A DNA stretch of 64,000 bases, from positions 2,604,001 to 2,668,000 of the forward strand of contig CAWCVJ010000001.1 in assembly GCA_963799065.1 (NCBI GenBank). The letters run 5' to 3'. A program made the translations under genes and the position numbers. The DNA comes from JAJPHW01 sp963799065. Lineage in GTDB: Bacteria; Acidobacteriota; Terriglobia; Terriglobales; Acidobacteriaceae. The notes beneath the pieces are model-generated. The model was not told the DNA's origin, made no database searches, and saw only the letters and a list, made by a program, of their open reading frames with translations. The stretch's first letter is position 1; the number at the start of each line of letters is the position of its first letter. This document shows, in pieces, positions 34,348-42,371 of the stretch.

Positions 34348-34743
34348 ATGAAGAAGTTTCTCGGTATTCTCGCCCTCGGCGCTTGCTGCTGTTTCCTGTT
34401 CTCTCACACAGCTTTTGCTCAAAGCGATGTTTGGACAGTCGGTCCGAACTGTGTAGGCTTCCAAAACACGGATCAACACAGGTGCGAGTTTATTCACACA
34501 CAGCTATTCATTGGTCAAAGTCGAGACCGATTCGACCAATGGAACCTCATTACAGTGGAGCCCGGTCTGGTAACTGATGTGACATGCCAGACCGCAGGCA
34601 CCAGCATATTCCAGTATTTGGGCGCTCTCGGCGACAAGAGCAACCCGTGGAAAGGTGCCCACTACAGCAACGTCGCCATTTGTAGAGGTTGGATCAACGG
34701 AGGCAACGGGCCCGTCACAATGACTGTCACTTACCAGAAGTGA
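34348..34743 (+). CDS. Small secreted protein of unknown function
   Basis: The 131-residue protein has a strong signal peptide (MKKFLGILALGACCCFLF, cleavage after AFA) and a mature part with four cysteines that may form disulfides. The pattern DRFDQWNLITVEPGLVTDVTC and a C-terminal GPVTMTVTYQK suggest a beta-sandwich. AAAAGG lies before the start. It is unrelated to the neighbours. Mature size and disulfides would fit a periplasmic binding or inhibitor protein, but nothing more can be said. Confidence 0.7.
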   Translation: MKKFLGILALGACCCFLFSHTAFAQSDVWTVGPNCVGFQNTDQHRCEFIHTQLFIGQSRDRFDQWNLITVEPGLVTDVTCQTAGTSIFQYLGALGDKSNPWKGAHYSNVAICRGWINGGNGPVTMTVTYQK

Positions 34744-34834
34744 CCAACAGGCTTGAAGCGGCAAGATGCATGTGCGTGGTCTTGCCGCATCTGAGTCACT
34801 CACTGTTGCCACAAAGACGGACGGAATTGAGCGC

Positions 34835-36523
34835 TCAGTCGCGCCACTCCGTCGCAGCCCATTTAATTAGCCGCTTCTCTCGCTTCTCGACGGCATTCCG
34901 GTCCCACTTCTCTGCCTTGATCGACTTTCCGACTTCAATGGCACCCAAGAGACCGCAGGAATTGTACGTTGCAGCCTTATCCTTCGGTGAGTCGTCCTGA
35001 AGTTTCGAGTTAACGCCGGGAGGAAGCATCATTAGATTGCCGAGGCGATGCACAAATATCCCCTTCGTATTCGGGTCTTGCGAGCCCTTGCTCTGCGGGT
35101 ATATGTGCTCCACCGATTTGGACGGTTCATCCGCCCAGATGCGATTCCATTGCGTGGCGTTTAGAACCTGCCCAGCCTCATCCGCTAGGTGTTCTTCATA
35201 GCGGAAGAAGAAGTACCGCAATTTCTCTGTCCATCCTTGGTAGCAATCAGCGTTCTTCAATCCTTCGAGAACGGTGTCAATCGGGAATTCTTGTCCAATC
35301 GCTGTCAACTCGCCGATGATCGCGTCACCCGATAGATTCTCGTTGCTAACTCGCCACGCCAATCGAACGTATTCACCTACTTTCGTGCGGGCGTCGCGCC
35401 CGCCCAGCCCGTAGATACGGAAAGTGACATTCTCCCAAACCTTGAGAATTCTCTTCTCCTCAGACTGGGGAAACTTACGAAGTATGATTGCTATGGCCGC
35501 AAGACGAGCCTGCACTATCTGTGTAGCGGCTCTGAGGCGGTGGTCTCCGAGAATTCGAGCCTCAGCCTGCGTAACCCTTAGTAGCCACTTGGTGCAATCA
35601 ACTACTTTCTTAGGCTCGTTTCCGCACGAATCGCCAAGCACTTGCACGGCATCCTCTTCCCCCAGTGGCCGGTTAGGGGATTTCTCAACGCGGAGTGTAC
35701 CAGCGAATCGCACCGTCTCCCGATTAAGGCTCTGCCATCGGAGTCCGATAGTCCTGTAGACTTCCGTCCAAAGGGTATGAAGCTCGGCGACGGTTTCCGC
35801 CCTAGAGCCCTTGTCTCCATACTCAAACACAATCGCCATGAGCAGGCTTTTCAGTTTGTCAAACCACGTGACATCAAGCCCACGACTATTCAAGACCTCG
35901 AAAACTGTATAGACAAGAGCCTCATCCTCAATCTCATGAAAAATGACTGACAACCGATTCTTTATTATTCCGAAAAGATCGAGGAGCTTTCGTTTGGGCT
36001 GAGCAATCCAGTTCTCGACAAACGCTTCGCACTCAGCGATAGCTTTGACGAGGTTGTGATCGGCAGAAGTTAGGAGCGGCTTGTTGCCCGGAAGGGTGCC
36101 GTCACGAAGGTAGTCGATAAAGATATGACTTGAGTCGTGATTTGTTTGCAAGAGAAGGAGGCTCAGGTCGTCTCCTTTCACAAGCAGCGAATCAATCTCC
36201 TCTGCCCGTTTTGGCTCGACTTCCGCAATTCTTTTGCTGATCGCTTTCAGCAGTATCGTCAGAGTCGTCAGCCGCTGCTGTCCATCCACAACTTCAATGT
36301 CTATGAATTCATCCGCAGCGATCCGCAGCTTCTTTCGCCGCAAGCCGACAATAGTTGCCATGAAATGCGAGTCGGCACCAGACACGTAGACCTTCTCGAT
36401 ATCTTGGAACAGGTCTTCCCGCTGCTTCGACTGCCAACTGTAAGCCCGCTGATATTCTGGAATCTTAAAAAGGCGACCAGCTATAAGGTTTCCGATGCTT
36501 TGAAACTGTGGTTGAATTTGCAT
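34835..36523 (-). CDS. GmrSD-like protein (DUF262 + DUF1524)
   Basis: A protein of about 562 residues. The N-terminal DUF262 (ParB/Srx-like nucleotide-binding) part shows FKIPEYQRAYSW and VVDGQQRLTTL. The C-terminal DUF1524 HNH-type part has VEHIYPQS and HRLGNLMMLP. This is the fusion seen in GmrSD type IV restriction enzymes, which cleave modified phage DNA, and in related stand-alone defence proteins. The start is set at ATG 36523, giving the usual MQIQPQFQSIGNLI opening. It stands alone with no methylase nearby, consistent with modification-dependent action. Its place inside an IS/REP-rich island supports acquisition by transfer. Confidence 0.85.
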   Translation of the reverse strand: MQIQPQFQSIGNLIAGRLFKIPEYQRAYSWQSKQREDLFQDIEKVYVSGADSHFMATIVGLRRKKLRIAADEFIDIEVVDGQQRLTTLTILLKAISKRIAEVEPKRAEEIDSLLVKGDDLSLLLLQTNHDSSHIFIDYLRDGTLPGNKPLLTSADHNLVKAIAECEAFVENWIAQPKRKLLDLFGIIKNRLSVIFHEIEDEALVYTVFEVLNSRGLDVTWFDKLKSLLMAIVFEYGDKGSRAETVAELHTLWTEVYRTIGLRWQSLNRETVRFAGTLRVEKSPNRPLGEEDAVQVLGDSCGNEPKKVVDCTKWLLRVTQAEARILGDHRLRAATQIVQARLAAIAIILRKFPQSEEKRILKVWENVTFRIYGLGGRDARTKVGEYVRLAWRVSNENLSGDAIIGELTAIGQEFPIDTVLEGLKNADCYQGWTEKLRYFFFRYEEHLADEAGQVLNATQWNRIWADEPSKSVEHIYPQSKGSQDPNTKGIFVHRLGNLMMLPPGVNSKLQDDSPKDKAATYNSCGLLGAIEVGKSIKAEKWDRNAVEKREKRLIKWAATEWRD

Positions 36524-36578
36524 GAAGAAGCTCTTCTTTCCGGGGAACCGCCATTCTAAAGGCAACGGCGTGGAAGGT

Positions 36579-37020
36579 CTAGTTAAGCTGGACAACGGCG
36601 CGCAATTGCTTCAGCAATAGGATCAACGCCAACGTGTCCTGCCCGCAGTAGTCCAGCAGAGCCTTCCTGATTCTGTCGCGCTCGCCCGGATTTACGCTCC
36701 CTCGTACCAGCGACTCCCATGCCAGCCCGGCATCCTGCCCGTTCGCAACCTCCATGCCCTCATAAGTCATTTCCGGCACAAGCGCGGGCAAGACTGATTT
36801 GATCGAGTAGGAGCCTGCGAATGCCGGATGGTAGACGTGTTCACGGACGACTGGCAGCAAGTCGAAGAGGCGAGCTTGGATCGCGTTGATCCCCTCTGCG
36901 TGTTCTGGCAGCCAGACTGCAAGGTCGGAGAGCCTCTGCGACTCGAACGAGGAGTACACGACGATGCTTCCGCTTTCTCCCAGCGCATGGCAAAGGGAGC
37001 TAATGAACTCGCGCCGGGGA
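36579..37020 (-). pseudogene. C-terminal remnant of a DUF2779 nuclease-like protein
   Basis: About 145 residues match the C-terminal RNase H/exonuclease-like domain of DUF2779 proteins (SIVVYSSFESQRLSDLA; GSYSIKSVLPALVPEMTYEG; YCGQDTLALILLLKQL). The DEDD-type acidic residues of this end are partly visible. The open frame continues upstream only into REP sequence (VPTFTQNVKVGHPP), so the N-terminal two thirds are missing. The break falls at the REP palindrome. It is probably non-functional. Confidence 0.72.
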
Positions 37021-37024
37021 TCGT

Positions 37025-37090
37025 CGGGCGGGTGGCCGACCTTTACGTTCTGTGTAAAGGTGGGCACGGCGAGGCCGGATGTCACGGTGC
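37025..37090. repeat. REP-like palindrome copy 3 at a gene break
   Basis: The stem at 37036-37064 (one mismatch) and flanks (ACGGCGAGGCC, GTCACGG, TTGTT) match copy 1. It lies exactly between the truncated DUF2779 gene and a scaffold remnant. Confidence 0.8.
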
Positions 37091-37124
37091 TTGTTCTGGC
37101 AGAGAGTCTAAGCTCTCAAGTGTC

Positions 37125-37223
37125 CGTGGCCGTCACCAACGGCGGATGGAAGTCAACCAACGCGCTGCTCACGCTGCATGACGATAACGGCACGAAGAGT
37201 TACGAGATGCAGCAGACGATCCG
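37125..37223 (+). pseudogene. Third remnant of the Ig-scaffold module
   Basis: About 100 bp encode VAVTNGGWKSTNALLTLHDD then KSYEMQQTI, matching the scaffold of the 876-residue protein and its orphan copy (residues VTNGGSKPANALLTL). Both ends are abruptly lost: REP sequence upstream, unrelated sequence downstream. It shows that the scaffold module has spread at least three times within 11 kb. Confidence 0.75.
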
Positions 37224-37335
37224 CCTGTTCCGTGTCGCGACCCAGAACTGGACCCTTTCCGGCGTACCCTTGCCCCCATGTGGATAGTGTTGTCTACAAG
37301 TGCAACTCAATTTCCATCGACGGATACTGAATTCC

Positions 37336-37988
37336 ATGACGAGACGCCTGTTGATTTTGATCCTGTTGGCGCACTTCTTAACGATCTGCTCGGCGCGGGC
37401 CTTTCAAGCCGCTGACCTGCACTCAATCGCTGGCACCGTGATTGAGGCGGACGGGTCGCCCTCCTCAACCGCTTCCGTGGCGGCAATCCTGGCTACCGGA
37501 GGAGGTGCCGTAGGCGGGGTGGGCTGGACGCGTACGGACAGCGAGGGCAGGTTCCATCTGCGTCTTCCCTCGGGCGATTACGTGATACGGGCCAAGGCTC
37601 CTGCGAGCGGATACCCGGATCCCGGTTTCTTGCTGTGCCATGACCCAACTGCCAGCTTCCCCGAAGTTTCGGTCGGACAGGCTGATGTCTCAGACGTTAT
37701 CACTCTGGGAACCAAGGAGGTGTACTGCAAGGTGTCCTCCAAGATTCAGAGACGCATCAGGGCATAAACAGGGGAAAAATAACCGTTCGTGACGCTCACA
37801 ATCCGAGCGTGTTTGTCGAGCTTTTTACCGATCAGACGGGGCGCTTCCAGTTCACTTTACCGAACAAAGCCGTCCAAATTTTGGCGGAAGCGCCTGGACA
37901 CCTGACTGGATCATATGCAAATGGAGCGAAATTCTCCCTGTCGGGTGGAGAACGAAGAGCTTTAACCATCGAGCTTGTTCCGAAGTAG
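37336..37988 (+). pseudogene. Secreted carboxypeptidase-regulatory-like domain protein, frameshifted
   Basis: The first frame (37336-37767) has a signal peptide (LLILILLAHFLTICSARA) and one CarboxypepD_reg-like domain (IAGTVIEADGSPSSTA; SEGRFHLRLPSGDYVIRAKA). Near 37728 the frame must shift by +1 to continue with a second domain of the same type (GVLQDSETHQGINRGK; TGRFQFTLPNKAVQILAEA), ending at TAG 37986-37988. The two frames together give about 215 residues. Either a true frameshift or a sequencing error is possible. Confidence 0.65.
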
Positions 37989-38026
37989 CGGGATCAAGGC
38001 CCGATAATCCTTCTTATGCCGCCACG

Positions 38027-38515
38027 CTAGCCCTTATCCAACTGTCTGATCAAGATTGAGGTTTTGTTTTGGGTGGGGTCGAAGGTTAGGGCTACCTGGA
38101 CGAGGACTGTCCCGTGGGAGAATTTGAAGAGGTAGCTGAATTTTTCGCGGACGGGGATGGGGGAGTCGAGCATTTTGAGCCAGCGTCCTTCGAATTCTTT
38201 GACCCGGGTGCAGGGGGCGACGTCGCGGAAGAAGTGTTTGCCGGTGACTTCGGCGGCGATGAGGTGGGCGAGTTTGGCTTCGGCGGCGTTGTAGGAGAGG
38301 ACGAGTCCGTCGCGGTCGAGTTGGATGAGGCCGAAGGGGAGCAGATCGAAGGCGTCCTGGGACATGGTCGAGAGGTTTTCGACGGGGTAGCCGAAGCTGG
38401 TTTGGAGGCAGGGCAGGCAGAGTCCGTGGGAGACGGGGAGGGTGGGGCTGCCGGGGCGGATGGTGGATTCGCACCAGGAGCAGATTACAGTGTGCGGAGT
38501 GGGTTGGGTGGACAT
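38027..38515 (-). CDS. PYP-like PAS protein with N-terminal zinc-ribbon
   Basis: The 162-residue protein has an N-terminal treble-clef or ribbon with CSWC (12-15) and CLPC (33-36), then a PAS domain. From residue about 59 it aligns without gaps to photoactive yellow protein: FGLIQLDRDG, LSYNAAEA, GKHFFRDVAPCT. The residues that hold the p-coumaric acid chromophore in PYP (Tyr42, Glu46, Cys69) are here Tyr75, Glu79 and Cys102. PYP Thr50 and Arg52 are replaced by Ala and Leu. It may bind a thioester chromophore or be a redox or ligand sensor. No output domain is present. No tyrosine ammonia lyase or coumaroyl ligase gene is in the window. Confidence 0.8.
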   Translation of the reverse strand: MSTQPTPHTVICSWCESTIRPGSPTLPVSHGLCLPCLQTSFGYPVENLSTMSQDAFDLLPFGLIQLDRDGLVLSYNAAEAKLAHLIAAEVTGKHFFRDVAPCTRVKEFEGRWLKMLDSPIPVREKFSYLFKFSHGTVLVQVALTFDPTQNKTSILIRQLDKG

Positions 38516-38700
38516 TTCATCCTTCTCAGCGGCTTAAAGCCCTCACCATTGTAGCTCGGGTGGCAGGGCTGAAGCTGTGCGCTTCCACGGTAATGCCGGC
38601 CTTTCCGTTGTATTGTTGTGCTGGCTTCTCTGTTTCCTACCTTAACGCAAAGGACGCGTTAAGTTGGAGAAACCGTCAGATTTCCCTTGTGCCAGCGAAA

Positions 38701-38728
38701 GCAGATTCCTCGCTGCGCCCGGAATCCT
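38701..38728. repeat. Short dispersed repeat (AGATTCCTCGCT...GGAAT type)
   Basis: GCAGATTCCTCGCTGCGCCC followed by GGAATCC resembles CAGATTCCCCGCTGGGCTC followed by GGAATGAC at 45369-45397. These are two copies of a short intergenic repeat. Confidence 0.5.
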
Positions 38729-38742
38729 AAAGAATCAAGTGC

Positions 38743-38783
38743 GGCGGACAGGGCCCTGAGCGAAGTCGAAGGGAATGTCCGCC
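38743..38783. repeat. GGCGGACA/TGTCCGCC palindrome next to the ribBA stop
   Basis: An 8-bp perfect stem encloses a 25-nt loop. The core is related to the inverted repeat at 25911-26008. It directly abuts the end of ribBA (38784) and may serve as its 3' stabiliser or terminator. Confidence 0.55.
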
Positions 38784-39956
38784 CTATACTTTTTTTCGCC
38801 CGGCGGTGCTTTCAATCGGGACTGCGATTTGTTCTGTAATTTCTATGTTGAAGCCTTCCAGGGCGGCTACTTTGCGGGGATGGTTGGTTAGCAAGCGAAT
38901 TCTGGTTAGCTGTAGGTCGGAGAGGATTTGGGCGCCGATGCCGACTTCGCGCTGGGTTCGGCGCTCGGTTTCGGGCTGCGATGGCTTGCTTTGCTCGTGA
39001 TGGAAGGCGAGCACGTTGCGGTCTCCCACTTTGTCTACTGCGAATCCTTTGGCGGTTTGGTGGAGATAGATTAACGCGCCGCGGCCTTCGTGGGCGATGG
39101 CGGCGAGCGCGCCGTCCAGCGTGGAGCGGCAGGTGCAATTGGTCGAGCCGAAGAGGTCGCCGGCGGCGCAGTGCAGGTGCATGCGCACCAGCACGGGCGC
39201 GGCGTCGCTGCCCGAGAGGTCGCCCTTGACCAGCGCGAGGTGCGAGTCGCCGCCGTCCACTTCGCTCTCATAGGCGATCATGCGGAAGTCGCCGTGTGCG
39301 GTGGGAATCATAGCCTCGCCGACGCGATGCACGTAGCGCTCGGTCTGCATGCGGTAGCGGATGAGTTCGGCCACGGTGAGCATCTTCATTCTGTGGGTGT
39401 GGCAGAACTCGATCAGGTCGGGGACGCGCGCCATGCTGCCGTCGTCGCGCATGATTTCGCAGATGACGCCGGCGGGAATGAGTCCGGCGAGGCGGGCGAG
39501 ATCGACGGAGGCTTCGGTTTGTCCGGCGCGGACGAGCACGCCGCCCTTGCGTGCGCGCAGCGGGAAGACGTGGCCGGGCCGAGCGAGATCGGCGGGCCGC
39601 GTGGCGGGATCGATGGCGACCTGAATGGTGCGGGCGCGGTCACTGGCGGAGATTCCGGTGGTGACGCCGTCGCGGGCGTCGATGGCTTCGCAGAAGGCGG
39701 TTCCGTAGTTGGACGTATTCTCGGCCGTCATGTTGCGGATGCGGAGATGGTCAAGGCGCTCCTCGGTCATGGAGAGGCAGATGAGGCCGCGTCCGAACTT
39801 CGCCATGAAGTTGATGGCGTCGGGGGTAACCTTTTCGGCGGCCATGGTGAGGTCGCCCTCGTTCTCGCGGTCTTCGTCGTCGATGACGACGATCATGCGT
39901 CCCGCGCGGATTTCGGCGATGGCGGTGGGGACGTCGGTAAAGGCGGAGTCGGGCAT
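38784..39956 (-). CDS. ribBA: RibBA-type 3,4-DHBP synthase / GTP cyclohydrolase II
   Basis: A protein of 390 residues. The N-terminal 3,4-dihydroxy-2-butanone-4-phosphate synthase domain is canonical (VVIDDEDRENEGDL; RPGHVFPLRA; THRMKMLT). The C-terminal GTP cyclohydrolase II domain keeps the zinc cysteines (HCAAGDLFGSTNCTC) but the usual RQEGRGIGL-like motif reads HQTAKGFAV, so its cyclohydrolase activity is doubtful. The start is ATG 39956, two bases after the DUF4126-type gene. Longer upstream frames are shadows of that gene. It supplies the riboflavin precursor. Confidence 0.92.
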   Translation of the reverse strand: MPDSAFTDVPTAIAEIRAGRMIVVIDDEDRENEGDLTMAAEKVTPDAINFMAKFGRGLICLSMTEERLDHLRIRNMTAENTSNYGTAFCEAIDARDGVTTGISASDRARTIQVAIDPATRPADLARPGHVFPLRARKGGVLVRAGQTEASVDLARLAGLIPAGVICEIMRDDGSMARVPDLIEFCHTHRMKMLTVAELIRYRMQTERYVHRVGEAMIPTAHGDFRMIAYESEVDGGDSHLALVKGDLSGSDAAPVLVRMHLHCAAGDLFGSTNCTCRSTLDGALAAIAHEGRGALIYLHQTAKGFAVDKVGDRNVLAFHHEQSKPSQPETERRTQREVGIGAQILSDLQLTRIRLLTNHPRKVAALEGFNIEITEQIAVPIESTAGRKKV

Positions 39957-39958
39957 AG

Positions 39959-40567
39959 TTATTTTTCCACGTGTTGAAGTTCGGCGCTTGCGCCGCGGAA
40001 TAAGGCTCGCAACGCTCGGATGACCCAGCGCGTAACCAGGATAATCCCGATGACTAATACTGCCACGATTGCGGCTGCGGTGTATGGATGCTGGGTGGCG
40101 AACCAGGTTAGGAAAATGGCGAGGGCGTCCTCGCCGAGGCTGAGGCTGATGTTGGAGAAGGGTTCGGGCGATGGAGTGACAGCGGCGCGGGCTGCGGTTT
40201 TGCCGCCGTGAGCGGCGAGGGCGATGAGGCCTCCGGCGAGGGTGGCGAGCAGTTGTTCGCCGGCGGGCAGGACGGCGGCGGCGCGGTAGGCGAGTAGGGC
40301 TGCGACGGGGACGCGGATGAAGGTGTGCAGGGCGTTCCAGAGTAAGTCGAAGGCGGGAATCTTGTCGCCGACGAATTCGATGGCGAAGAGGGCAGCGGCA
40401 GCGGCGATGACGTACCAACTGGCGAGCAGTTGCAGACCTTCAGGGAGCGCGACCCATCCGGTGTGTTGAAGCAGGCCGAGGGTGGCGACGGTGGCGTAGA
40501 GGTTGAGACCTGCGGCGAAGCTGGTCGCGACGAGTAGGGCGGCGAGTTCGTGGGGAGAGAATTTCAT
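39959..40567 (-). CDS. DUF4126-like membrane protein
   Basis: A protein of 202 residues with about five predicted hydrophobic helices (LAALLVATSFAAGLNLYA; LQLLASWYVIAAAAALFAIE; a C-terminal AAIVAVLVIGIILV). GGLIALAAHGGKTAARA is the conserved part of the DUF4126 family, of unknown function. The start at 40567 lies just below a terminator hairpin, so the gene starts a new transcription unit with ribBA. No ribosome site is evident. Confidence 0.78.
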   Translation of the reverse strand: MKFSPHELAALLVATSFAAGLNLYATVATLGLLQHTGWVALPEGLQLLASWYVIAAAAALFAIEFVGDKIPAFDLLWNALHTFIRVPVAALLAYRAAAVLPAGEQLLATLAGGLIALAAHGGKTAARAAVTPSPEPFSNISLSLGEDALAIFLTWFATQHPYTAAAIVAVLVIGIILVTRWVIRALRALFRGASAELQHVEK

Positions 40568-40582
40568 GGGTATCGGGAGATG

Positions 40583-40613
40583 AAAAAAGGCTGCCGCGCG
40601 GGGGCGGCAGCCT
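40583..40613 (-). terminator. Terminator of the aldehyde dehydrogenase gene
   Basis: A perfect 10-bp stem AGGCTGCCGC/GCGGCAGCCT is followed on the minus strand by TTTTTTC. It also decides the start of the following gene at 40567. Confidence 0.92.
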
Positions 40614-40631
40614 CTGTTCAGTCGATGCACG

Positions 40632-42128
40632 CTAGGTCAGCTTGGTGCAGACGCTCTTGGTGTGGGTGTAGAGGTTGAGGACGTCGTGGCCCATTTCGCG
40701 GCCCCATCCGGATTGCTTGTAGCCGCCGAAGGGCATAGCGGCGTCGAAGACGTTGTAGCAGTTGATCCAGACCGTTCCCGCGCGAAGCAGGGCGGCGGTG
40801 CGATGCGCTTTGCCGATGTCGCGAGTCCATACCGCGGCGGCGAGTCCGTATTCGCTGTCGTTGGCACGGCTGGCAATGTCCTCGGGAGTTTCGAACGGCA
40901 TGGCGACGACCACGGGTCCGAAAATTTCTTCGCGCACAACTTTCATATCCTCGCGAGCGTTTACGAACAGAGTTGGTTCAACAAAGTATCCTTTATCGCC
41001 CTTCTTGTGACCCCCGGCGAGAGCGGTTGCGCCCTGGGCTAATCCCGATTCGAGGTAGCCGCAGACCCGGTTGAGTTGATCTTCCGAGACCAGCGGCCCC
41101 ATTTGGGTTTTCGGTTCGAGGCCGGGGCCGACACGAATTTTCTTGGCCTGTTCGGCAACACCCTCCGCAACGCGATCAAAGATTGGCTTCTCGATATAGA
41201 GGCGCGATCCGGCGGTGCAGCATTGGCCGTGATTAAAGAAGATGGCGAAGGCCGCACCCGCGATGGCGGCGTCGACGTCAGCGTCTTTGTAAATGATGTT
41301 CGGCGACTTGCCGCCCAGTTCCAGCGACACTTTCTTCAAGTTTCCGGCGGCGGCGTGAACGATGATCTTGCCGACTTCGGTCGATCCGGTGAAGGCGATC
41401 TTGTCGACATCGGGATGTGCCGCCAACGCCGCGCCGGCAGTTTCGCCAAAGCCCGGAACGATGTTGACCACGCCCTCAGGGAACCCGGCTTCGGCGAAGA
41501 GTTCGCCGAGACGCAGCGCGGAGAGGGGTGTCTGCTCCGCTGGCTTCAACACGACGGTGCAACCGGTCGCCAACGCTGGGCCGAGTTTCCACGCGGCCAT
41601 GAGCAGCGGGAAGTTCCAGGGAATGATTTGTCCGACGACGCCGACGGGTTCGCGCAGCGTGTAGGCGAGATACTCTCCGCCGGGCATGGAGATTGGAATC
41701 GTGTTGCCTTCAATCTTAGTGGCCCATCCCGCCATGTAGCGGAAGAGATCGACAGCCAACGGTACGTCGGCGACGCGGGCGACGCTGAGGGGCTTACCGT
41801 TATCGAGGCTTTCGAGGTAGGCAAATTCCTCGGTATGCGCTTCGAGCAGGTCGGCCAGTTTCCAGATGAGTCGACCGCGCTGCGAGGCCGTCATCTTGCG
41901 CCAGGCGCCTTGATCAAACGCCTTGCGAGCAGCTTTAACGGCGAGATCGATGTCTTCTCGATCGCCTTCCGCCACTTGGGCGAGGATCTCGCCGGTCGCG
42001 GGATTGTAAGTGGAAAATTTTTTGCCGGAAACGGAATCGACCCACTTTCCGTCGATCAACATTTTGATTGGCTTGTCGATAAAGCTGGCAACTTCGGGAT
42101 GTATCTGCGGGGTGACTGCGATGCCCAT
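40632..42128 (-). CDS. NAD(P)-dependent aldehyde dehydrogenase
   Basis: The 498-residue enzyme is of the ALDH1/2-like class. It shows the cofactor region (PWNFPLLMAAWKLGPAL; FTGSTEVGKII), the general-base motif LELGGKSPN and the catalytic Cys in FFNHGQCCTAG, ending with the GGYKQSGWGRE hairpin. It oxidises an aldehyde to a carboxylate in the cytoplasm; retinal-, betaine- or phenylacetaldehyde-type substrates cannot be told apart. GGAGG lies at the start (minus strand, near 42136). It is transcribed alone. Confidence 0.95.
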   Translation of the reverse strand: MGIAVTPQIHPEVASFIDKPIKMLIDGKWVDSVSGKKFSTYNPATGEILAQVAEGDREDIDLAVKAARKAFDQGAWRKMTASQRGRLIWKLADLLEAHTEEFAYLESLDNGKPLSVARVADVPLAVDLFRYMAGWATKIEGNTIPISMPGGEYLAYTLREPVGVVGQIIPWNFPLLMAAWKLGPALATGCTVVLKPAEQTPLSALRLGELFAEAGFPEGVVNIVPGFGETAGAALAAHPDVDKIAFTGSTEVGKIIVHAAAGNLKKVSLELGGKSPNIIYKDADVDAAIAGAAFAIFFNHGQCCTAGSRLYIEKPIFDRVAEGVAEQAKKIRVGPGLEPKTQMGPLVSEDQLNRVCGYLESGLAQGATALAGGHKKGDKGYFVEPTLFVNAREDMKVVREEIFGPVVVAMPFETPEDIASRANDSEYGLAAAVWTRDIGKAHRTAALLRAGTVWINCYNVFDAAMPFGGYKQSGWGREMGHDVLNLYTHTKSVCTKLT

Positions 42129-42371
42129 ACGGCCTCCTTAAGGAACTTCAAAAATCATGGAGATCACGCGCGAGTCGTAAAGCGGACGCGGCCTTGGCGC
42201 GTGGTCTCGAAACGCTTTGATTGTACACCCTCGTTTTACCCGCCAGTCATCCCGAAGTCCCGGCGTTCTCTCCGGGCGAGCGGGGATCTCGCGCAGCATG
42301 GGTGATGTCCACGCAATATCCTTCACCCCACCTAAAGTGCGGCTGCGTTCAGGATGAGTTAAAACTGCCGA
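42129..42371. other. Intergenic gap with repeat-like sequence
   Basis: No gene is seen. Around 42245-42300 a stretch of GTCCCGGCGTTCTCTCCGGG type forms a short hairpin and resembles dispersed acidobacterial repeats. It separates the ClC gene from aldehyde dehydrogenase. Confidence 0.4.

Noticed and set aside
26357..37300. Prophage or integrative element
   Set aside because: No integrase of the tyrosine or serine type, no structural phage genes and no att-like repeats at a tRNA were seen. The mobile signals are limited to the IS and REP elements.
39090..39977. Long plus-strand open frame antisense to ribBA
   Set aside because: High-GC third-position shadow of ribBA. No ribosome site and no family pattern; the same holds for the long antisense frames at 41076-42305, 42762-43937 and 24773-25762.
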